Source: an uncultured bacterium
GTDB taxonomy: Bacteria > Bacillota > Clostridia > Oscillospirales > Acutalibacteraceae
DNA: 45,741 nt
Assembly (NCBI GenBank): GCA_905215055.1
Contig: CAJMOH010000021.1
Coordinates: 1-45,741, forward strand
Direction of reading: 5' to 3'
Made by a program: the position numbers and the translations under genes
The notes under the pieces: generated by a model
What the model was told of the DNA's origin: nothing
The model's database searches: none
What the model saw: the letters and a program-made list of their open reading frames with translations, nothing else
In this document: positions 41,428 to 45,741 of the stretch, in pieces
How the letters are laid out: each line of letters opens with the position of its first letter
How positions within the stretch are numbered: the first letter of the stretch is position 1

Positions 41428-41456
41428 TTGACTTTTCTCAAAATCCGCTGTATAAT
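41428..41456 (+). promoter_or_regulatory. Sigma-A promoter of the OB-like lipoprotein gene
   Basis: TTGACT at 41428-41433, a 17-bp spacer and a perfect TATAAT at 41451-41456. The leader is about 75 nt. Its presence separates this gene from the ABC operon upstream. Confidence 0.7.
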
Positions 41457-41536
41457 ATGCCCGTTTCCGAGAGGAAGGCAGCTTTCCTTCTTTCGAAAAC
41501 ATAGATGATGCAATATATGCAAAGGAGAAAACCGCT

Positions 41537-42403
41537 ATGAAAAAACTGATTTCCGCAATTTTGGCTCTCTGCTTAGCCTGCTCTATGGCTGCCTGCGCTG
41601 GCGGCACCACTTCTGAAAGCTCCTCCAGCACCTCCTCTGAAAGCTCTGTGGCAGAGGAAAGCTCCGCTGTGGAGGAGAGCAGCAGCGAGGCTGAAGAGAG
41701 CAGCGCCGCCGAGGACAGCTCTGCTGCCAGCGAAGAGAGCACCGAAGCCGCTGTGATGTCCTATGACGAGTACATGGCCGCCGCCATTGACGACGCGGTG
41801 ACCATCCAGGCGTATGTTCAGGCCAAGCAATCTTATTACGCCGAGCAGGGTACTGCCACGGTTTACCTGCAGGATCAGGACGGCGGTTACTTTGCCTATG
41901 ACATGAAATGCACCCAGGAGGACTATGACGCCATGACCGAGGGAACCTGCATCCAGGTTTCCGGCTACAAGGCCGAGTGGTCCGGCGAGATTGAAATTAT
42001 GGACGGCCAGCTGGACCAGATTGTGGAGGGCGACACCTTTGTGGCCGAGCCCCTGGACGCCACCGAGCTGCTGGGCACTGACGAGCTGGAGCAGCATCAG
42101 AACGAGAAAGTCACCTTCACCGGCCTGACTGTGGCTCCCAGCACCGACGCCAACGGCAACGAGGCTGCTTTCCTGTACAACTACGATGGCTCTGGCACTC
42201 AGGGCGACGACGTGTACTTCAACGTTTCCTACAACGACCAGACCTTCAGCTTTGTTGTGGAGTCCTATCTGTGTGACAGCTCCACCGAGGTGTACAAGGC
42301 TGTTGAGGCTTTGGAGGTTGGACAGACTATTGACTGCGAAGGCTTCCTGTACTGGTATGAAGGCGCCAATCCCCACATCACCTCTGTGACGGTTGCAGAG
42401 TAA
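41537..42403 (+). CDS. Lipoprotein with Ser/Glu-rich stalk and two OB-fold-like repeats
   Basis: A 288-residue surface lipoprotein of unknown function. It has a signal with lipobox MAAC (Cys20), a low-complexity stalk of Ser, Glu and Ala to about 73, then two similar beta-rich halves. The first (about 88-150) has TIQAYVQAKQ, ATVYLQDQDGGYFAYDM and GTCIQVSGYKAEWSGEIEI. The second (about 190-285) has KVTFTGLTVAP, AAFLYNYDGSGTQGDDVYFNV and GQTIDCEGFLYWYEGANPHI. This strand pattern recalls bacterial OB-folds found on envelope proteins. The start is the ATG at 41537 after AAAGGAG. The many negative charges suggest an extended spacer through the wall. Confidence 0.8.
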   Translation: MKKLISAILALCLACSMAACAGGTTSESSSSTSSESSVAEESSAVEESSSEAEESSAAEDSSAASEESTEAAVMSYDEYMAAAIDDAVTIQAYVQAKQSYYAEQGTATVYLQDQDGGYFAYDMKCTQEDYDAMTEGTCIQVSGYKAEWSGEIEIMDGQLDQIVEGDTFVAEPLDATELLGTDELEQHQNEKVTFTGLTVAPSTDANGNEAAFLYNYDGSGTQGDDVYFNVSYNDQTFSFVVESYLCDSSTEVYKAVEALEVGQTIDCEGFLYWYEGANPHITSVTVAE

Positions 42404-42428
42404 GAGGAAAATTCTATTCTATGATAAC

Positions 42429-42461
42429 AAAGGCCCCGACGGCTTTCCGTCAGGGCCTTTT
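42429..42461. terminator. Bidirectional terminator between the lipoprotein and the GDPD gene
   Basis: AAAGGCCC-GACGG at 42429-42442 pairs with CCGTC-GGGCCTTT at 42448-42460 around CTTT, followed by TCTTTATC. It abuts the GDPD stop codon. Confidence 0.8.
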
Positions 42462-42463
42462 CT

Positions 42464-44326
42464 TTATCGCAAAGATCCGTGAGAGCCGGCGACGGCTTCT
42501 CTTTGATAGGTGCGGGAGGTTTCTTGATAGGCGTCCACCACGCTTCGGGCGATGTCAGGAAAATCTGTGATAAGGCCTGTCACCCCCATTTGGAGGTATT
42601 GAAGCATACGGTCCGAATCGTAGACGCTCCACACATAAATGGGAAGGCTCTGGCTGCGGGCCAGGCGGGTCAGCCGGTTGGAAACCATCGATTCCTCCAC
42701 CGCCAGAAAATCTATGTCATACTGCCAAATTCCCTCGTCCAGATAGCCGCTGGAGGTGTACGCGCAGTAACCCACCCACCACTCGGGATGAGCCTGCTGC
42801 AAAACCGCCATGCTGGGATAATCCTGAGACATAAACATCAAGCGGCTCCCCAGGCCAGATTCCTCCACCAGCTTCAACACAGCGGCGGTTAAATCCGCCC
42901 CATTGTCTCCGCCGGGCTTCAGCTCCACCAGCAATCCCATGGAATTTGAGGAATCTGCCAGCTGCCGCAGCACCGCCTCAAAAGTGGGAATATGTCCTCC
43001 CGCTTCCCCATAGCCTGTGGGAAGCAGCTCGATGGAGGCAAGCTCCTCTGCGGTAAGGTCCTCCACGTTCAACGCCTGTCCAGCCAATCGCCACAGGTTG
43101 GCATCGTGAAGCACCACAGGCACTCCATCGGCGGAAAGCTGTACGTCAATCTCCGCGAAATCCGCTCCATATTCCCCTGCCGCTTGAACCGCAGCCAAGG
43201 TGTTCTCCGTCTCATAAATGCAGCCTCGATGTCCAATCACCACAGGTGGATGAACCAGCGCCGGCGGAGGATTGCCCACCAGCATCCAGACGGCCAAGCC
43301 CGCGCAGAGAACAAAAATCAGCGCTTTGGCTCCCTTTTTCTTCCACAGGGACAAAAGCTTTCCCCGCAGGCGTCCCAGCTGCCGGCGAAGAATTCCGGCA
43401 AGAACCGCGGCGTCCCCCTGGCTGGGCAGGACAAGGCTGAAGTGAAGCTGCTTTTGAGGGTCCATTACAGCCAGGAGAAGGCAGACAAACAAAGTCATCG
43501 CCACCGTGTCCAAAGCGGCTCTCACCACCCAGTAGGCAAAGTCGATGGGAAACGCCTCGGAATAGAGCAGGTTGCGAAAGAAATAGGCGTCAAAATCGAT
43601 CAGGCTTAGCCGGTTTCTCCGCCAATATTGCGCGATTCGGGTGAACAGCGTCATCCAAGCGCCAATGGCTCCCAGCACAGCAAACCCCTGCCAGCGCAAA
43701 CGGCTATTGCCCCAAAAGGCCCGGCCCCAGATGAAAAGGCTTTCCTTCGCCGCGGGGAAAAATCTCCTGCGCTTCAAGGCCATTTGAAGGGGAACAAACA
43801 GAAGCAGCGCCGCTGAAAGATATAACACCGCGGGAATGGCAATCATGGCGGCCATGCCCAAGACGCCGTAGCGCCGCAGCTCGCTGTTGATAAACTCCGG
43901 GATCGCCAAGGTGGAAATCAAGCTGTTGACATAGCCAAACCCCGCCAAGGGAAACAGTCCCAGATAGAGAACCGCCGAAGCCGGCAGGGACCAGCCCTTT
44001 AACGCGCCCAGTCCCCACAGGGAATTCCACCACAATTCCCGCCAGGTGTATGTCTGCCCTTGACGGGTGAGAGCCGCAATCCGCACAATGGTGGTAAGCT
44101 CCCAAAACACAAAGACAGTGGCGCCCGCCGCCACCAGCAGAAGTACAATCACTCCTGCCGGGCTGAAAAAAGCCGAAACCACCCCGCCGTTAAAATTCAG
44201 TCCCTCCGACGCGGCATAGATCTGATAAATGCTGTAAAGCAAGGGGTAAATGAAACAGATCACCAGCAGCTTGCAAACCGCTTCAAATTTAAGAACCGCC
44301 CAGATCGTTCGCAGTAATCTTTTCAC
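42464..44326 (-). CDS. Membrane-bound glycerophosphodiester phosphodiesterase
   Basis: Splits glycerophosphodiesters into an alcohol and sn-glycerol 3-phosphate. The 620-residue protein has an N-terminal multi-pass domain (about eight helices in residues 1-355, the family's extra membrane domain) and a C-terminal GDPD domain from about 362. Catalytic marks are VVIGHRGCIYETENT (His366, Arg367), FAEIDVQLSADGVPVVLHDANLWR (Glu392, Asp394, His407), LLVELKPGG and YVWSVYDSDRMLQYLQMGVTGLITDFP. The start is the GTG at 44326 after AGGAGGAG. It has its own promoter. Related proteins can act on lipoteichoic acid or phospholipid head groups; the glycerol-phosphate-type importer 1 kb away is a plausible partner. 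Confidence 0.92.
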   Translation of the reverse strand: MKRLLRTIWAVLKFEAVCKLLVICFIYPLLYSIYQIYAASEGLNFNGGVVSAFFSPAGVIVLLLVAAGATVFVFWELTTIVRIAALTRQGQTYTWRELWWNSLWGLGALKGWSLPASAVLYLGLFPLAGFGYVNSLISTLAIPEFINSELRRYGVLGMAAMIAIPAVLYLSAALLLFVPLQMALKRRRFFPAAKESLFIWGRAFWGNSRLRWQGFAVLGAIGAWMTLFTRIAQYWRRNRLSLIDFDAYFFRNLLYSEAFPIDFAYWVVRAALDTVAMTLFVCLLLAVMDPQKQLHFSLVLPSQGDAAVLAGILRRQLGRLRGKLLSLWKKKGAKALIFVLCAGLAVWMLVGNPPPALVHPPVVIGHRGCIYETENTLAAVQAAGEYGADFAEIDVQLSADGVPVVLHDANLWRLAGQALNVEDLTAEELASIELLPTGYGEAGGHIPTFEAVLRQLADSSNSMGLLVELKPGGDNGADLTAAVLKLVEESGLGSRLMFMSQDYPSMAVLQQAHPEWWVGYCAYTSSGYLDEGIWQYDIDFLAVEESMVSNRLTRLARSQSLPIYVWSVYDSDRMLQYLQMGVTGLITDFPDIARSVVDAYQETSRTYQREAVAGSHGSLR

Positions 44327-44376
44327 ACGCTCTCCTCCTGTGTGCCGGCGCAAGGACCCCGCAAAGATAGCGTTAT

Positions 44377-44406
44377 ATTATACCACAGGAACAGCGCTTC
44401 TATCAA
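44377..44406 (-). promoter_or_regulatory. Sigma-A promoter of the GDPD gene
   Basis: TTGATA at 44401-44406, an 18-bp spacer and a perfect TATAAT at 44377-44382 on the minus strand, 50 nt from the GTG start. Confidence 0.6.
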
Positions 44407-44414
44407 GAAAACGT

Positions 44415-44443
44415 TTGCTTTTTCCCCTGGAATCCGCTACAAT
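44415..44443 (+). promoter_or_regulatory. Sigma-A promoter of the DUF4317 gene
   Basis: TTGCTT at 44415-44420, a 17-bp spacer and TACAAT at 44438-44443, 35 nt before the start codon. It is back to back with the GDPD promoter, with the -35 boxes 8 bp apart. Confidence 0.6.
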
Positions 44444-44478
44444 ATTATGGAAACTGAAACAAGCGAGGTACCAAGCGT

Positions 44479-45630
44479 ATGAATACAAAAGAAGTGTCCG
44501 AGCTGCGCCGCCGGTGGCAGGCGGAGAAAAACGCCGTGAAGCGCATTTACGGCTGCTACGTCAGCGCCAGCGGGGAGATTGTCGCCGACCTGGACGAGCC
44601 CCTGTCTCTCATGCCCCAGGAGGAGGCGGAGCAATATTTTGCCTTGCTGAAAAAAGCCCTGTCCGGCAAGCTGGGAAAGAACCTGATTGACCTGGTGTTC
44701 TCCACCCAGCAGGTGGCGGACAGCGACGAGCACCGACTGCTGATGGCCCTCCGGGATTCGGAGCTCCAAGACTTGGAGGCCCGGCAGGCCTTCTACCAAA
44801 AGGCCGTGGAGAGTTTGCACCTGGAGGGCAGCTACCTGCTGCTTCTGGCCCACGACACCTACGACGTACCCACCAAAGCCAAGGACGGCGCCGCCCTGGA
44901 GGACGGGGAGAACGTTTTTTCCTACATCCTTTGCGCCGTGTGCCCGGTGAAGGAGGGCAAGCCCGGCCTGGGCTACTATGCTGGGGACAACGAGTTCCAC
45001 TGCTTCGCGCCCCAGACTGTGGCGGCCCCGGAGTGCGGCTTCCTGTTCCCCGCCTTTGACGACCGGGCCGCCAATCTCTACAACGCCCTATTCTACTGCC
45101 GCAAGCCCCACGCGCTGCCCCAGGCGTTTATCGAAAGCGTATTCCACACCGATGTTCCCATGGCCGCGGACCAGCAAAAGGAGACCTTCCGGGAGTCCCT
45201 GGCGGAAGCTTTGGGCCAAGCCTGCAGCATGGACGTGGTCCAGGTGGTGTACAGCCAGCTGGACGGGATGCTCACGGAGCACAAAGAGTCCGGCAGTCAA
45301 GAGCCTCTCACCGTTACGGCCAAGGACTTGACCCACATCCTCCAGGGCTGTGAGGTGCCGGAGGAGAATATCCAGACCTTCCAGTCCCTGTGCGATGAAA
45401 GGTTCGGCGAGGGCGTGGCCCTGAACCCCGCCAATCTCATCGACCCGGGGAAGGTGGAAATCAAGACACCCCAGGTGTCCGTCACGGTAGAGTCGGACTA
45501 CTCCCCCATGGTGCAGACCCGGGTCATCGACGGCCAGAAGTACCTGCTCATCCCCGCCGGGGAGGGTGTGGAGTTCAACGGCCTGGCGGTGAAAATTCCC
45601 AGCGAATTGGAAAATCAGTTGGAGGCCTAG
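44479..45630 (+). CDS. DUF4317-family protein
   Basis: A 383-residue soluble protein matching the DUF4317 family, which is widespread in Clostridia and functionally uncharacterised. Marks are the start KEVSELRRRWQAEKNAVKRIYGCYV, LMPQEEAEQYFALLKKALSGKLGKNLIDLVF, YDVPTKAKDG, VFSYILCAVCPVK and a C-terminal VSVTVESDYSPMVQTRVIDGQKYLLIP. No catalytic motif or membrane segment is seen. The ATG at 44479 has a modest GAGGT about 10 nt upstream. It is monocistronic, divergent from GDPD, and ends at a strong terminator. Confidence 0.9.
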   Translation: MNTKEVSELRRRWQAEKNAVKRIYGCYVSASGEIVADLDEPLSLMPQEEAEQYFALLKKALSGKLGKNLIDLVFSTQQVADSDEHRLLMALRDSELQDLEARQAFYQKAVESLHLEGSYLLLLAHDTYDVPTKAKDGAALEDGENVFSYILCAVCPVKEGKPGLGYYAGDNEFHCFAPQTVAAPECGFLFPAFDDRAANLYNALFYCRKPHALPQAFIESVFHTDVPMAADQQKETFRESLAEALGQACSMDVVQVVYSQLDGMLTEHKESGSQEPLTVTAKDLTHILQGCEVPEENIQTFQSLCDERFGEGVALNPANLIDPGKVEIKTPQVSVTVESDYSPMVQTRVIDGQKYLLIPAGEGVEFNGLAVKIPSELENQLEA

Positions 45631-45652
45631 TCTTTCCAGAAGAAAACAGCGC

Positions 45653-45691
45653 AAAAGCCCCGGCTTGGAAAAATCCAGGCCGGGGCTTTTT
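45653..45691 (+). terminator. Terminator of the DUF4317 gene
   Basis: AAAAGCCCCGGC at 45653-45664 and GCCGGGGCTTTTT at 45679-45691 form a long stem with an inner TGG/CCA pair, followed by GTTTG. Confidence 0.85.
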
Positions 45692-45710
45692 GTTTGCTGC
45701 CTTTAGGCTT

Positions 45711-45737
45711 AACAAAACCCCTGGTTCAACCAGGGGT
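45711..45737 (-). terminator. Probable minus-strand terminator of a gene beyond the right edge
   Basis: CCCCTGGTT at 45718-45726 and AACCAGGGG at 45728-45736 are perfectly complementary, and on the minus strand are followed by TTTTGTT. This implies a convergent gene to the right of the window. Confidence 0.6.
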
Positions 45738-45741
45738 AAAT

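Noticed and set aside
45689..45716. Rex-type operator half-sites TTTGTTTG and TTAACAAA
   Set aside because: The spacing is far larger than the Rex palindrome allows, and the site lies after a terminator, not in a promoter. The TTGTTAAA at 41396 is likewise an isolated half-site.
45705..45741. A tRNA T-arm, because the sequence contains CTGGTTCAACCAG
   Set aside because: It is a perfect 9-bp inverted repeat with a T-run on the minus strand and no acceptor, D or anticodon arms; a terminator explains it better.

Overview
The window looks like chromosomal DNA of a Gram-positive gut anaerobe of the class Clostridia, most likely the Oscillospiraceae/Ruminococcaceae. This rests on gene content (Rex, a TepA-like ClpP next to an FtsK/SpoIIIE translocase, QueH, formate-tetrahydrofolate ligase, citramalate synthase, a DUF4317 protein), on strong AGGAGG-type ribosome binding sites with frequent TTG and GTG starts, and on sigma-A promoters with 17-bp spacers. 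The composition is moderately GC-rich. I see no rRNA, tRNA, CRISPR array, insertion sequence or prophage. The one sign of rearrangement is at the extreme left edge, where the upp gene stops matching its family at base 57.

Layout. 1-3816 (minus): an operon fhs, tsaE, tsaB, rpiB, upp covering one-carbon metabolism, tRNA t6A modification, pentose phosphate and uracil salvage. 4129-5325 (plus): rodA, divergent from fhs. 5406-11232 (minus): tepA-like protease, ftsK/spoIIIE, a ComEC-like metallo-beta-lactamase protein, a DUF3006 protein and an ATP-grasp enzyme. 11681-12619: an AEC-family transporter. 12867-14784: icd followed by rex. 14866-15711 (minus): a lipoprotein cyclophilin. 15879-16811: a three-S1-domain RNA-binding protein. 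16881-17852 (minus): a TIM-barrel sugar isomerase. 18096-20455 (minus): an unknown membrane protein followed by cimA. 20812-22548: aldo/keto reductase plus carboxymuconolactone decarboxylase-like protein. 22776-24026: a secreted M23 peptidase.

The right half holds two complete ABC importers. 24186-29203 (minus) is a five-gene peptide/nickel/opine-type system (binding protein, two permeases, two ATPases) whose mRNA has a leader of about 180 nt ending in a terminator-like hairpin. 36855-41388 (plus) is a four-gene sugar or glycerol-phosphate type system whose binding protein has both a lipoprotein signal and a C-terminal membrane anchor. A glycerophosphodiester phosphodiesterase fused to a multi-pass membrane domain lies nearby at 42464-44326 (minus), with an OB-fold-like lipoprotein between. 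In between are a queH operon (29457-33126 minus: queH, an amidohydrolase, an uncharacterised nuclease-like protein with a C-terminal HTH, a VanZ-RDD fusion and an 89-residue unknown), a YuiD-like membrane protein, a 27-residue one-helix membrane peptide, prfC and an APH-family kinase. The window closes with a DUF4317 gene and two terminators.

Most of this is ordinary core genome. The parts most deserving a second look are the upp breakpoint, the unexplained leader RNA of the nickel/peptide-type importer, the uncharacterised nuclease-like protein in the queH operon, the doubly anchored binding protein with its nearby phosphodiesterase, the perfect 8-bp tandem repeat in the icd leader, and the tiny membrane peptide between yuiD and prfC.
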